Assembly: GCA_014650015.1 (NCBI GenBank)
Contig: BMUD01000028.1
Location: 31,471-95,470, forward strand
DNA: 64,000 bases
Direction of reading: 5' to 3'
DNA from: Streptomyces griseoloalbus
Lineage (GTDB): Bacteria; Actinomycetota; Actinomycetes; Streptomycetales; Streptomycetaceae
Below the pieces are notes generated by a model. That model made no database searches and was not told where the DNA came from. It was given only the letters and a program-made list of their open reading frames with translations. The translations under genes were made by a program, and so were the position numbers. Positions 14,470-23,939 of the stretch are shown here, piece after piece (positions within the stretch are counted from its first letter, which is position 1; every line of letters starts with the position of its first letter).

Positions 14470-14751
14470 TCAGACGGTCTCGGGGAGCTCCTCGAGCCCC
14501 TCGGAGACCAGCTTCGCCAGACGGTCGAGGGCGACGTCCGCACCTTCGGCGTCGGAAGCGAGGACGATCTCCTCACCGCCCTGGGCGCCCAGGCCCAGAA
14601 CAGCCAGCATCGAAGCCGCGTTGACGGGGTCGCCCCCGGCCTTGGCGATCGTCACCGGGACGCCTGCGGCCGTGGCGGCTCGGACGAAGATGGAGGCGGG
14701 GCGGGCGTGGAGACCCTCGGCCCAGCCGACGTTGACGCGGCGCTCAGCCAT
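14470..14751 (-). CDS. ptsH: Phosphocarrier protein HPr of the sugar phosphotransferase system
   Basis: A 93-residue HPr, the usual length for the family. It relays phosphate from enzyme I to sugar-specific IIA proteins in the cytoplasm. The active histidine is His15 in GLHARPAS. The position equal to the regulatory Ser46 of Firmicutes holds a serine (NAASMLAVLGL), though HPr kinase control is not established in this group. The gene is divergent from the Pat acetyltransferase gene and ends in a strong terminator. Enzyme I is not in the window. The start ATG follows an AAGG at about 10 bases. Confidence 0.95.
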   Translation of the reverse strand: MAERRVNVGWAEGLHARPASIFVRAATAAGVPVTIAKAGGDPVNAASMLAVLGLGAQGGEEIVLASDAEGADVALDRLAKLVSEGLEELPETV

Positions 14752-14928
14752 GTGTTGCTGCCCTTCACTGTTCAGGGTTGTCTAGACCAGTTTCCCACAT
14801 CGTGAAACGTGCCCGGAGCGGCATCCGCTCCCGCTCCCGGTGACCGCCGGACCGCGGCCTCGGTCCGGCTCTCGTCCACCACAGACTGCCTCGCGCCGTT
14901 GTCGGACGCGAGCCGTACTCTGGGGCCC

Positions 14929-17900
14929 ATGCAGACCTCGTCGGACCGGCACGAGTATCCCGCCCACTGGGAGGCCGACGTGGTGCTGCGCGACGGCGGC
15001 ACCGCGCGCGTCCGCCCCATCACCGTTGATGACGCCGAGCGCCTGGTCAGCTTCTACGAGCAGGTGTCGGACGAGTCGAAGTACTACCGCTTCTTCGCGC
15101 CCTACCCTCGCCTGTCCGCCAAGGACGTCCACCGCTTCACGCACCACGACTTCGTGGACCGGGTGGGACTCGCGGCCACCGTCGGCGGCGAGTTCATCGC
15201 CACCGTACGCTACGACCGGATCGGCGCCGGCGGGACGCCCGCGTCCGCGCCGGCCGACGAGGCCGAGGTCGCCTTCCTCGTACAGGACGCCCACCAGGGC
15301 CGGGGCGTCGCCTCCGCCCTCCTCGAGCACATCGGTGCCGTCGCGCGGGAGCGCGGCATCCGCCGTTTCGCCGCCGAGGTGCTGCCCGCCAACACCAAGA
15401 TGATCAAGGTGTTCACCGACGCCGGGTACACCCAGAAACGCAGCTTCGAGGACGGCGTCGTCCGCCTGGAGTTCGACCTCGAACCCACCGACCGCTCCCT
15501 GGCCGTGCAGCACGCGCGCGAACAGCGCGCCGAGGCACGCTCGGTGCAACGGTTGCTCGCGCCGGGCTCGGTCGCCGTCGTCGGTGCCGGCCGCACCCCC
15601 GGCGGCGTGGGCCGCAGCATCCTCGACAACCTCCGGGACGCCGGCTTCACCGGGCGGCTCCACGCCGTGAACAAGGCGTTCCCACAGGATTTGAAGGACC
15701 TCGACGGGGTGCCCGCGTACCGCTCCGTCCGGGCCGTCGAGGGGCCGGTCGACCTCGCGGTCGTCGCGGTGCCCGCCGAGCGCGTCCCCGAGATCGTCAC
15801 CGAGTGCGGCGAACACGGCGTGCAGGGGCTCGTCGTCGTCTCCGCCGGCTACGCCGAGTCCGGTCCCGAAGGCCGCGAACGCCAGCGCGCCCTCGTACGG
15901 CACGCACGCGCGTACGGCATGCGGATCATCGGCCCGAACGCGTTCGGTGTCATCAACACCTCCCCGGACGTACGGCTGAACGCCTCACTCGCGCCCGAGA
16001 TGCCCCGCCCGGGCCGCATCGGGCTGTTCGCCCAGTCCGGCGCCATCGGCGTCGCCCTGCTCTCGCGCCTGCACCGGCGCGGTGGCGGAGTGACCGGGGT
16101 CACGGGCGTGTCCACCTTCGTCTCCTCCGGCAACCGGGCCGACGTCTCCGGCAACGACGTCCTGCAGTACTGGTACGAGGATCCCGACACCGACGTCGCC
16201 CTGATGTACCTGGAGTCCATCGGCAACCCCCGCAAGTTCACCCGCCTCGCCCGTCGGACCGCGGCGGCGAAGCCGCTGGTCGTGGTCCAGGGCGCACGCC
16301 ATGGAGCAGGCCCCCGGGGACACGCCGTACGGGCGACCCGGCTGCCCCACGCGACGGTCTCCGCGCTGCTGCGGCAGGCCGGGGTGATCAGGGTGGACAC
16401 CATCACCGAACTGGTCGACGCGGGTCTGCTGCTCGCGCGCCAGCCCCTGCCGGCCGGGCCCCGGGTGGCGATCCTCGGCAACTCCGAGTCCCTGGGCCTG
16501 CTCACCTACGACGCCTGTCTCGCCGAGGGCCTGCGCCCGCATCCCCCGCTGGACCTCACCACCGCGGCATCGGCGGCGGACTTCCATACCGAGCTCTCGC
16601 GCGCGCTGGCCGACGACACCTGCGACGCGGTGGTGGTGACCGCGATCCCGGCGGTGGGTGAGGGGTCGGTGGGCGACGCGGCACTGGCAAGGGCCCTGCG
16701 CTCGGCCGCCGCCGCGACCCCTTCCAAGCCGGTCCTCGTGGTCCACGTGGAACTGGGCGGCCTCGCGGAGGCGCTCTCCGCAGCGACGAGCACGGCACCG
16801 CAGCCACCGACGAGCGGCGCACCGGAGGCGGCCTCGGGCGCCGTACCCCGCGCGGGGGCGAGTGCGCCACCGCGCCCCGAAGACAGCGCCGCACCGGAGG
16901 AGCCGGCGGCTCCGGGGTCGCATGTCGCACGGGAGGGGGCGGCGGGTTCGGAGCCCCGGTCCGGGCCGCCCGCCGCACCGCGGACACCGGCCGGCGCGAC
17001 CCCCCGACCGCCCGGCGTCACACCACCGCACACCTCCGCGCCCCACCCCGCGGACGCCTTCGCTGCCACACCGCCCACCCGCACCCCTCCAGCCACACCG
17101 CCCACCGGCGGCCCCGCGCCGGCCCACGCGCGCACCGCGGCCGACGGGGGCGACCCGCTCGCCCCCGTCGCACCCCCCGAGGACGCCCACCTCATCCCCG
17201 CCTACCCGGCCGCCGAACGGGCCGTGCGCGCGCTCGCGCAGGCCGTCGCGTACGCGCAGTGGCGTCAGGATGCCGCCGACCCCGGCAAGGTGCCCGAGTA
17301 CGAGGACATCGACGTGAGGGGCGCCGCCGCCCTCATCGACGGGCTGCTCTCGCGCGGGCAGGGCCTCACCCTCGGCAGCGACAAGACCTGCGACCTGCTC
17401 GGCACGTACGGCATCCACGTGCACCGGGCCCTGCCCGCACCCACCCCCGACGACGCGGCGGAAGCCGCCCGCACCCTCGGCTACCCCGTGGCCCTCAAGG
17501 CGACCGCCCCGCACCTGAGGCACCGCGCCGACCTGGGAGGCGTACGCCTGGATCTCGCGGACGAGGAGCAACTGCGCCGCGGTTACGCCGAGTTGACCGA
17601 GCTGTTCGGCGCGCCGCAGGAGCTGCGCCCCGTGGTGCAGCGCATGGCACCGCGCGGCGTCGACACCGTCGTACGCGCGGTGATCGACCCGGCGGTCGGA
17701 GCCGTGCTGTCCTTCGGGCTCGCCGGGGCCGCCTCGCAGCTGCTCGGGGACACGGCGCACCGGCTGATCCCGGTCACCGACCGGGACGCGACCTCGCTGG
17801 TGCGATCGATCAGGACGGCCCCGCTCCTGTTCGGCTGGCGCGGCTCGGCACCGGTCGACACCCCCGCCCTGGAGGAGCTGCTGCTGAGGGTGTCGAGGCT

Positions 17901-18048
17901 GGTCGACGACCATCCGGAGGTCGTCGCGGTCACCCTGGAGCCGGTCGTCGTCGCCCCGCACGGCGTGAGCGTCCTGGGCGCCTCCGTACGCCTGGCCCCG
18001 CCCCCCGCCCGCGACGACCTCGGCCCGCGGACCCTTCCGGCGTACTGA
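14929..18048 (+). CDS. Protein lysine acetyltransferase of the Pat type (N-terminal GNAT + NDP-forming acyl-CoA synthetase)
   Basis: A 1039-residue multidomain protein. Residues about 15-180 are a GNAT domain (VAFLVQDAHQGRGVASALLEHI is the acetyl-CoA loop). About 205-320 is a CoA-binding Rossmann domain, about 365-600 the succinyl-CoA-ligase-like part, and about 800-1030 an ATP-grasp domain (GYPVALKATAPHLRHR). The GNAT-first order is, from memory, that of the S. lividans Pat enzyme, which acetylates acyl-CoA synthetases. In the ligase part the usual SHTGA catalytic-His motif is not recognisable, so this half is probably a sensor rather than an enzyme. Residues about 622-745 are a Pro/Ala-rich low-complexity linker. 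ATG 14929 is 178 bases from the divergent ptsH start. Confidence 0.88.
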   Translation: MQTSSDRHEYPAHWEADVVLRDGGTARVRPITVDDAERLVSFYEQVSDESKYYRFFAPYPRLSAKDVHRFTHHDFVDRVGLAATVGGEFIATVRYDRIGAGGTPASAPADEAEVAFLVQDAHQGRGVASALLEHIGAVARERGIRRFAAEVLPANTKMIKVFTDAGYTQKRSFEDGVVRLEFDLEPTDRSLAVQHAREQRAEARSVQRLLAPGSVAVVGAGRTPGGVGRSILDNLRDAGFTGRLHAVNKAFPQDLKDLDGVPAYRSVRAVEGPVDLAVVAVPAERVPEIVTECGEHGVQGLVVVSAGYAESGPEGRERQRALVRHARAYGMRIIGPNAFGVINTSPDVRLNASLAPEMPRPGRIGLFAQSGAIGVALLSRLHRRGGGVTGVTGVSTFVSSGNRADVSGNDVLQYWYEDPDTDVALMYLESIGNPRKFTRLARRTAAAKPLVVVQGARHGAGPRGHAVRATRLPHATVSALLRQAGVIRVDTITELVDAGLLLARQPLPAGPRVAILGNSESLGLLTYDACLAEGLRPHPPLDLTTAASAADFHTELSRALADDTCDAVVVTAIPAVGEGSVGDAALARALRSAAAATPSKPVLVVHVELGGLAEALSAATSTAPQPPTSGAPEAASGAVPRAGASAPPRPEDSAAPEEPAAPGSHVAREGAAGSEPRSGPPAAPRTPAGATPRPPGVTPPHTSAPHPADAFAATPPTRTPPATPPTGGPAPAHARTAADGGDPLAPVAPPEDAHLIPAYPAAERAVRALAQAVAYAQWRQDAADPGKVPEYEDIDVRGAAALIDGLLSRGQGLTLGSDKTCDLLGTYGIHVHRALPAPTPDDAAEAARTLGYPVALKATAPHLRHRADLGGVRLDLADEEQLRRGYAELTELFGAPQELRPVVQRMAPRGVDTVVRAVIDPAVGAVLSFGLAGAASQLLGDTAHRLIPVTDRDATSLVRSIRTAPLLFGWRGSAPVDTPALEELLLRVSRLVDDHPEVVAVTLEPVVVAPHGVSVLGASVRLAPPPARDDLGPRTLPAY

Positions 18049-18134
18049 GGACGATGGCGTGGACGGCGCCGTCGCGCTCGCGGAGTGAGATGAGCGGTGC
18101 CTCGGAGTCAGTGGGCCCCCGTAGGATGGGCGTC

Positions 18135-18722
18135 ATGGCCAAGACCAGTACGACGACCCAGGGGCTGCGGGCGGCGATCGAGCGCAGCGGCTACTACCCG
18201 GCCCTCGTGGCCGAGGCGGTGGAGGCCGCCGTGGGCGGCGAGCCCGTCCGGTCGTACCTGGTCCACCAGGAGACGACGTTCGACCAGAACGAGGTGCGGC
18301 GGCACGTGACCGTGCTCGTGCTCACCGGCAACCGGTTCATCGTCAGCCACACCGACGAGCAGGCCGCCGACAACACCTCCCCGACGCCGTACGCCACCAC
18401 GTCCACGGAGTCGGTCAAGCTCAGCCGGATCTCGTCGATCGTGGTCAGCCGCGTGGTCGCCAACCCGGAGTCGTACACGCCGGGCACGCTGCCGCGCGAG
18501 ATCGTGCTCACCATCGGCTGGGGCGCCGTCTCCCGCATCGACCTGGAGCCGGCCGCCTGCGGTGACCCGAACTGCGAGGCCGACCACGGCTACACGGGCA
18601 ACTCGACGGCCGACGACCTGAGCCTGCGCGTCAGCGAGGCCGGAGACGGGCCGGAGACGGTGCGCCAGGCGCTCACCTTCGCGCAGGCCCTCTCCGAGGC
18701 GACCGCGGACTCCGCCCGCTGA
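18135..18722 (+). CDS. DUF5998 family conserved protein
   Basis: A 195-residue cytoplasmic protein of the actinobacterial DUF5998 family, function unknown. No signal peptide or membrane segment is seen. It contains CGDPNCEADH, a Cys/His/Asp-rich loop that might bind metal. ATG 18135 has AGG about 8 bases upstream; an ATG three codons earlier overlaps that site. Its TGA stop shares one base with the ATG of the following phosphodiesterase gene, so the two are translationally coupled and may work together. Family naming is from memory. Confidence 0.8.
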   Translation: MAKTSTTTQGLRAAIERSGYYPALVAEAVEAAVGGEPVRSYLVHQETTFDQNEVRRHVTVLVLTGNRFIVSHTDEQAADNTSPTPYATTSTESVKLSRISSIVVSRVVANPESYTPGTLPREIVLTIGWGAVSRIDLEPAACGDPNCEADHGYTGNSTADDLSLRVSEAGDGPETVRQALTFAQALSEATADSAR

Positions 18723-19915
18723 TGGTGCAGTCCGCCGTCTGGGATGCATATCCGGAACCGCTTCCCGTCGCCTCCGCCCCCGTGCCCGAGTACGGCACCG
18801 GTTCCCTCGCCGACCTGCTGCCCACCCTCGCCGCAGGCCTCGGCGTCCCCGGCATGACCGCCGGCATCGGGGAGCTGACCGCCGCCGACCGGAACTGCGT
18901 GTTCCTGATCGACGGGCTGGGCTGGGAGCAGCTGAGGGCGCACCCGGAGGAAGCCCCCTTCATGACGTCCCTGCTGGCCGCCTCGCGCGGCGGCACCGGC
19001 CGTCCGATCACCGCCGGGTACCCGGCGACGACCGCCACCTCCCTGGCCTCCGTCGGCACCGGTCTGCCGCCGGGAATGCACGGCCTGCCCGGCTACACCG
19101 TGCGCAATCCCGACACCGGCGACCTGATGAACCAGCTGCGCTGGCAGCCCTGGACCCCGCCCGGCGCCTGGCAGCCGTACCCCACCGTGTTCGAGCTGGC
19201 CCACCGCGCCGGCGTGCACGCCGCCCAGGTGTCCTCCCCGACCTTCGCCAACACCCCGCTGACCAAGATCGCGCTCAGCGGCGGCGCCTTCCACGGACGG
19301 CTGTCCGGCGAGGAGCGGGTGGACCTCGCGGCCGAGCAGCTGGCCGCCGCCGACCGCTCCCTGGTCTACACGTACTACGCCGAGGTCGACGGCGCGGGCC
19401 ACCGCTTCGGCGTCGACTCCGACACCTGGCGCGGCCAGCTCATGTACGTCGACCGCCTGGTCCAGCGCCTGGCCGAACAACTGCCCCCGCGCAGCGCGCT
19501 CTACGTCACCGCCGACCACGGCATGATCGACGTCCCCTTCGACGAGCAGCACCGCATCGACTTCGACGAGGACTGGGAGCTGAGCGCCGGAGTCGCCGCG
19601 CTCGGCGGCGAAGGCCGCGCCCGGCACGTCTACGCCGTACCCGGCGCCGCGAACGACGTGCTGACCTGCTGGCGCGAGGTGCTCGGCGAGCAGTTCTGGG
19701 TGGCCTCACGCGACGAGGCGATCGAGTCGGGCTGGTTCGGGCCGGAAGTCGAGGAACGCGTGTACCACCGGATCGGCGACGTGGTCGCGGCCGCGCGGGA
19801 CGACGTCCTGCTGATCGCCTCCGAGCGGGAGCCGAGGGAGTCGGCGATGGTCGGCAACCACGGTTCGATGACCCCTGCCGAGCAGCTGGTCCCGCTGCTC
19901 GAAGTACGCTCCTGA
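18722..19915 (+). CDS. Alkaline phosphatase superfamily nucleotide pyrophosphatase/phosphodiesterase
   Basis: A 397-residue enzyme of the nucleotide pyrophosphatase/phosphodiesterase branch. The metal and nucleophile motifs appear in the expected order: LIDGLGWEQ (first Asp), YPATTATSLAS (Thr nucleophile), EVDGAGHRFG (Asp and His), TADHGMIDV (Asp-His) and GNHGSM (last His). It should hydrolyse phosphodiester or pyrophosphate bonds with two metal ions, probably zinc. There is no obvious signal peptide, so it is likely cytoplasmic. It is coupled to the DUF5998 gene by a one-base overlap and followed 54 bases later by thymidine kinase, so a nucleotide-related role is plausible. Confidence 0.88.
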   Translation: MVQSAVWDAYPEPLPVASAPVPEYGTGSLADLLPTLAAGLGVPGMTAGIGELTAADRNCVFLIDGLGWEQLRAHPEEAPFMTSLLAASRGGTGRPITAGYPATTATSLASVGTGLPPGMHGLPGYTVRNPDTGDLMNQLRWQPWTPPGAWQPYPTVFELAHRAGVHAAQVSSPTFANTPLTKIALSGGAFHGRLSGEERVDLAAEQLAAADRSLVYTYYAEVDGAGHRFGVDSDTWRGQLMYVDRLVQRLAEQLPPRSALYVTADHGMIDVPFDEQHRIDFDEDWELSAGVAALGGEGRARHVYAVPGAANDVLTCWREVLGEQFWVASRDEAIESGWFGPEVEERVYHRIGDVVAAARDDVLLIASEREPRESAMVGNHGSMTPAEQLVPLLEVRS

Positions 19916-19969
19916 CGATCCGCAGGATCCGCCCGCCCCGACCCGCTGCCGAAAGGTGCCCATCCCCTC

Positions 19970-20620
19970 ATGCCCGAGCTGGTGTTCTTTTCCGGAACGA
20001 TGGACTGCGGGAAGTCGACACTTGCTCTGCAGATCGGTCACAATCGGTCGGCGCGCGGACTGCAGGGTGTGATCTTCACGCGGGACGACCGTGCGGGGGA
20101 GGGGAAGATCTCCTCGCGGCTGGGCCTGGTGACGGAGGCAATCGAGGCGGCTCCGGGCATGGATCTGCACGCCTACCTGGTGGACCAGCTGTCGAAGGGC
20201 GGCAGGGTCGATTACGTGATCGTGGACGAGGCGCAGTTCCTCGCGCCGGAGCAGATCGACCAGTTGGCGCGCGTGGTGGACGACCTGGGCCTGGACGTGT
20301 TCGCCTTCGGAATCACCACCGACTTCCGCACGAAGCTGTTCCCGGGTTCGCAGCGGCTGATCGAGCTGGCGGACCGCCTGGAGACCCTTCAGGTCGAGGC
20401 GATGTGCTGGTGCGGGGCGCGCGCCACGCACAACGCCCGTACGGTGGGCGGCGAGATGGTGGTGGAGGGTGAGCAGGTCGTCGTCGGTGACGTGAACGGC
20501 CCCACCGCGGAGGTGGGCTACGAGGTGCTGTGCCGACGTCACCACCGGCGTCGGATGACAAGCGTTTCCGCACGTGCCGTCGCGCTCTCGCCGGACGTCC
20601 TGCCGGTGGCCCCCGCCTGA
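19970..20620 (+). CDS. tdk: Thymidine kinase
   Basis: A 216-residue type II thymidine kinase, which phosphorylates thymidine with ATP in the salvage pathway. Walker A is GTMDCGKST near residue 9. The Walker B/lid motif is VIVDEAQFL, with the catalytic Glu. A structural zinc site is formed by CWCG and the C-terminal CRRHH. The family is usually 190-220 residues, so it is full length. The ATG follows GAAAGG about 8 bases upstream. It follows a phosphodiesterase gene on the same strand and may belong to the same transcript. Confidence 0.93.
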   Translation: MPELVFFSGTMDCGKSTLALQIGHNRSARGLQGVIFTRDDRAGEGKISSRLGLVTEAIEAAPGMDLHAYLVDQLSKGGRVDYVIVDEAQFLAPEQIDQLARVVDDLGLDVFAFGITTDFRTKLFPGSQRLIELADRLETLQVEAMCWCGARATHNARTVGGEMVVEGEQVVVGDVNGPTAEVGYEVLCRRHHRRRMTSVSARAVALSPDVLPVAPA

Positions 20621-20843
20621 TCGCCACCGGCCCTGACCTCGGCTGCCGCCGTTGCGCTGTCCGCCACCGTCCGCTACGGGACGAAGGCAAGACCGCCAGG
20701 GCCGCCCGTGTCTCCCGCGACCGGCGAACGGAGCGGCCCGCCCCACCCCACGGCTTGTCGGGCTCACCCAGCGGGAGCAGGACCCCGCGCGCCCGGTGCG
20801 GCAGCGGCGATCTGTCCCGCGGCCGAGGTGTCCGGGGGCGCGG

Positions 20844-21647
20844 TCAGCGCGGGCTCCGCAGAAGTGCGAACCGTGCCCCCTCCGGATCCGCCACCGTGGC
20901 GACACGGCCGCGGTCACCGTCGCGGGCCGGCTCCAGGACCCGGCCGCCCAGGTCGCGGACCCGGTCCGCCGCCTCGTCGGCGTCGGTCACGGCGAAGTAC
21001 GTCGTCCAGTGGGGCCCTCGGTCCCGGGGCAGGGCGTTGCCCACCCCGCGTACACCGGCCACGGGACGGCCGTCGAGGTGCAGGGTGACGCGGTCGGGTC
21101 CGGCGGCGGCCGGCGAGCCCTCCTCGTAACCGAGGACGGACCGGTAGAACTTGGCCGTGCCGGCCGCCTCGTAGGTCGTCAGTTCGTTCCAGACCGGTGT
21201 GCCGGGCGTGCCCGTGGCGGCGGTCGTCGGGGGCGCCGAGGCCCGCACGATGCCGAAGACGGCACCGCAGGGGTCGGAGCCGATCGCCAGCCGTCCGGCG
21301 TCGGCCGAGTCCAGTGGGCCCACGCCGATCGTGCCGCCGCACGACCGCACCGCGGCGGCGCTCAAGTCCACGTCGTCCGAGGGGAAGTAAGGCGTCCAGG
21401 CGGCCGGCCGGTGACGGTCCGGCGGCAGGACGCCGATGCCGGCCACCTCGCGCCCGTCGAGCAGGGCACGCACACAGCATCCGAGCCGCCGGGGTCCGGG
21501 CCGGAACTCCCAGCCGAACAGTGCCCCGTAGAACTCCTCGGTCGCGTCCAGTCCGTGCACCATCAGGCTCACCCAGCAGGGTGTGCCGGGTGTGTGCCGA
21601 GCGGGTGCCTCGCCGTTCGGGCGGGCGTTCCCCCGTGCGTCGGTCAT
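20844..21647 (-). CDS. Two-domain VOC (glyoxalase/bleomycin-resistance fold) protein
   Basis: A 267-residue protein made of two tandem vicinal-oxygen-chelate modules. Each starts with a TPxWxxL strand (TPCWVSLMV and TPVWNELTT), continues into a helix with FYGALFGW or FYRSVLGY, and ends in a DPxGAxF strand. Similar proteins (27 kDa antigen type) bind hydrophobic ligands or metals; the substrate is unknown. ATG 21647 gives better spacing to the GAAGAGAG site than the in-frame GTG two codons earlier. The 223 bases between tdk and this gene hold nothing recognised. Confidence 0.82.
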   Translation of the reverse strand: MTDARGNARPNGEAPARHTPGTPCWVSLMVHGLDATEEFYGALFGWEFRPGPRRLGCCVRALLDGREVAGIGVLPPDRHRPAAWTPYFPSDDVDLSAAAVRSCGGTIGVGPLDSADAGRLAIGSDPCGAVFGIVRASAPPTTAATGTPGTPVWNELTTYEAAGTAKFYRSVLGYEEGSPAAAGPDRVTLHLDGRPVAGVRGVGNALPRDRGPHWTTYFAVTDADEAADRVRDLGGRVLEPARDGDRGRVATVADPEGARFALLRSPR

Positions 21648-21853
21648 CGTCACTCTCTTCTCGGCCGCCCGTGCGGTGGCCGTGGTCCTCTCGCCCCTGT
21701 GGGGTCGCGTCGCGTCCGCACGGCGGATCGTCCCCGTACCGACGCCGACACACTATGTGCCCGATCACGTACGCCTTGTGAGCGGTCCTGCCCGGCCGAG
21801 CAGAGTAACCGGACCCGGACGACTCGGCCACCCCGTGCGCGAGGATGGTGACC

Positions 21854-22705
21854 ATGAACGCCATCATCTCCGCACCCGAACTCGCGAGCGCACTGTCGGG
21901 CGCCGAGCCGCCGGTCCTGCTCGACGTCCGCTGGCAGCTCAGCATCGGCAAGGCGGCCGGTGAGCCGCCGTTCGACGGACGGGCCGCCTACCGGACCGGT
22001 CACCTTCCCGGCGCCGTCTACGTCGACCTGGACCGCGAGCTGGCGTCCGCGCCCGGCGGGCACGGACGCCATCCGCTGCCGGACCTCGCGGTGTTCGGCG
22101 CCGCGATGCGGCGTGCGGGCGTGTCGTCCGCGACGCCGGTGGTCGTGTACGACGGAGGCATGGGCTGGGCGGCCGCCCGCGCGTGGTGGCTGCTGCGCTG
22201 GACGGGTCACCCGGACGTGCGGGTCCTCGACGGCGGGTTGCCGTCCTGGGAAGGGCCGTTGGAGACGTCGGTGCCGCAGCCGGCCGAGGGCGACTTCGTG
22301 CCGGTGCCGGCGGCGGACGGGCTGCTCGACGCCGACGGTGCGGCGGCGCTGGCGCGGTCGGGGGTGCTGCTGGACGCCCGCGCGGGGGAGCGGTACCGCG
22401 GTGAGGTGGAGCCGATCGACCGGGTCGGCGGGCACATCCCGGGTGCGGTCTCGGCGCCCACCACGGAGAACGTCGGCCCCGACGGCCGCTTCCTGCCTGC
22501 CGGGGAACTGGGCGCCCGCTTCCGGGAACTGGGCGTGTCGCCGAGTGCACGGGTCGGCGTGTACTGCGGCTCGGGTGTCTCCGCCGCGCACGAGGTGCTG
22601 GCGCTCGCGGTCGCGGGCATCCCCGCGGCGCTGTACGTCGGTTCCTGGTCGGAGTGGTCGGGGGATCCGGAGCGGCCGGTCGCGGTGGGACCGGACCCGC
22701 AGTAG
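21854..22705 (+). CDS. Thiosulfate/3-mercaptopyruvate sulfurtransferase (tandem rhodanese)
   Basis: A 283-residue two-domain rhodanese. The first domain is catalytically silent (VVYDGGMGWAAARA, with Asp where Cys would be). The second carries the active cysteine in VYCGSGVSAAH. It transfers sulfur from thiosulfate or mercaptopyruvate to an acceptor such as cyanide or a thiol. The loop CGSGVSA does not match the CRxGx[RK/ST] consensus exactly, so the donor is uncertain. ATG 21854 is chosen with GAGG 9 bases upstream; an ATG 9 bases earlier overlaps that site. A strong hairpin follows. Confidence 0.9.
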   Translation: MNAIISAPELASALSGAEPPVLLDVRWQLSIGKAAGEPPFDGRAAYRTGHLPGAVYVDLDRELASAPGGHGRHPLPDLAVFGAAMRRAGVSSATPVVVYDGGMGWAAARAWWLLRWTGHPDVRVLDGGLPSWEGPLETSVPQPAEGDFVPVPAADGLLDADGAAALARSGVLLDARAGERYRGEVEPIDRVGGHIPGAVSAPTTENVGPDGRFLPAGELGARFRELGVSPSARVGVYCGSGVSAAHEVLALAVAGIPAALYVGSWSEWSGDPERPVAVGPDPQ

Positions 22706-22765
22706 TCCGGAGCGGAACGGCAGCGAGAACGGCAGCGAGAACGGCGGCCGGATCGTTCCGGAAGC

Positions 22766-22805
22766 GCGGGAGGGGCGTTCACCGCGCGGCGAACGCCCCT
22801 CCCGC
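22766..22805. terminator. Bidirectional terminator between sulfurtransferase and sepH
   Basis: A perfect 15-bp stem (22766-22780 with 22791-22805, arm GCGGGAGGGGCGTTC) and a 10-base loop lie between convergent genes. No U-tract follows on either side, which is common for streptomycete terminators. Confidence 0.85.
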
Positions 22806-22834
22806 ATCAACGCATCAACGCATCAACGCATCAA
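22803..22834. repeat. Four tandem copies of CGCATCAA
   Basis: An 8-bp unit repeated four times without mismatch, directly after the terminator hairpin. Just before the hairpin, CGGCAGCGAGAA is present twice in tandem (about 22719-22742). These look like slippage repeats in non-coding DNA. Confidence 0.8.
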
Positions 22835-22889
22835 CGTCTCGACGTCTCACGTCTCGTCAATCGGCCATCCCGCGGACGGCCCGAACGAG

Positions 22890-23939
22890 TTACTCCTGTT
22901 TCTTCCGCCGCGTCCCGAACACGATCTCGTCCCAGCTCGGCACCGCCGCACGACGGCCCGGACGGACGCCGTCCGCCTCGGCCTGACGATCGGTCGAACC
23001 GATGAGACGGTCCCGGTGGCTGCCGACGGAACGCGGCATGAGGACGTCCGCGTAGGCGGACCCGGCCGAGGCCGCGGGGGCCGGCGGCTCCTCCACCTCG
23101 GGCTCGGGATCCGGCTCCTCGGCAGCGGTCTCGGGCGTGCGCTCCGGGACCACGAGGTCGCCCCGGAAACTCGGCACCGCCTCCAGCAGGCTGGTCAGCG
23201 AGTCCCGTTCACTCGACGCCGTGGCCGTCACCGACTCCTCGGTGGGCTCGGACGCCTGCGCGGGCAGGCCCGGTCGCTCGCGGTCGCCGGGACGGTCCAG
23301 CGGGCGGTCGCGCGGCAGCCGGGCGATGCGCGGCACGAACGGGAAGCTGGGCTCGGGCGCGGCGAGGTCGTCGGACTCGCCGATCAGCGAGCGCGCCTCC
23401 TCGTCGACGGCCTGTACGAGCCGCCGGGGCGGGTCGTACGTCCAGCTCGCCGAGTGCGGTTCGCCCGCGACCCGGTAGACCAACAGCACCTCCCAGGTGC
23501 CGTCGTCGCGGCGCCAGGAGTCCCACTGGACGGTGTCCTTCTCCGCGCCGCGCACCAACAGCCGCTCCTGCACGGCCTCGCCGAGCGGGGGACCGGAGTT
23601 CTCACCGGGCCGGCGCACCGGAGTCTTGCGGGCGCGCTCGGCCATGAAGGCACGCTCGGCGAGGACGGGGCCCTCGAAGCGGCGTACGCGGTCCACGGGG
23701 ATGCCGGCCATCTGGGCGACCTCTTCCGCGGTCGCACCGGCTCGTATACGCGCCTGGATGTCGCGGGGGCGGAGATGGCTCTCCACCTCGATCTCGATCT
23801 GGCCGAGGCGGGGACGGTCGCCGCGCACGGCGGCGCGGAGCCGTTCGTCGATCGGAAGCGTGTACTCCGTGCTGTCCGCAGCCTTCAGCACCAGCCGTGT
23901 GCCGTCATTCGAGACGGCCACGACACGCAGTTCGGGCAT
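22890..23939 (-). CDS. sepH: Cell division protein SepH (DUF3071)
   Basis: A 349-residue protein. The N-terminal DUF3071 region begins MPELRVVAVSNDGTRLVL and contains a helix-turn-helix-like part (RIRAGATAEEVAQMAGIPVDRVRRFEGPVLAERAF). The middle is acidic and proline-rich, and the end is the conserved basic tail PSWDEIVFGTRRKKQE. SepH is known in Streptomyces to bind FtsZ and stimulate filament assembly for septation. The start is fixed by GGGAGG before ATG 23937-23939. It acts in the cytoplasm at division sites. It is transcribed alone and ends at a strong terminator. Confidence 0.9.
   Translation of the reverse strand: MPELRVVAVSNDGTRLVLKAADSTEYTLPIDERLRAAVRGDRPRLGQIEIEVESHLRPRDIQARIRAGATAEEVAQMAGIPVDRVRRFEGPVLAERAFMAERARKTPVRRPGENSGPPLGEAVQERLLVRGAEKDTVQWDSWRRDDGTWEVLLVYRVAGEPHSASWTYDPPRRLVQAVDEEARSLIGESDDLAAPEPSFPFVPRIARLPRDRPLDRPGDRERPGLPAQASEPTEESVTATASSERDSLTSLLEAVPSFRGDLVVPERTPETAAEEPDPEPEVEEPPAPAASAGSAYADVLMPRSVGSHRDRLIGSTDRQAEADGVRPGRRAAVPSWDEIVFGTRRKKQE

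Noticed and set aside
21659-21853. Possible small gene between the VOC protein and sulfurtransferase genes
   Set aside because: Only promoter-like, bias-free sequence; open frames lack starts.
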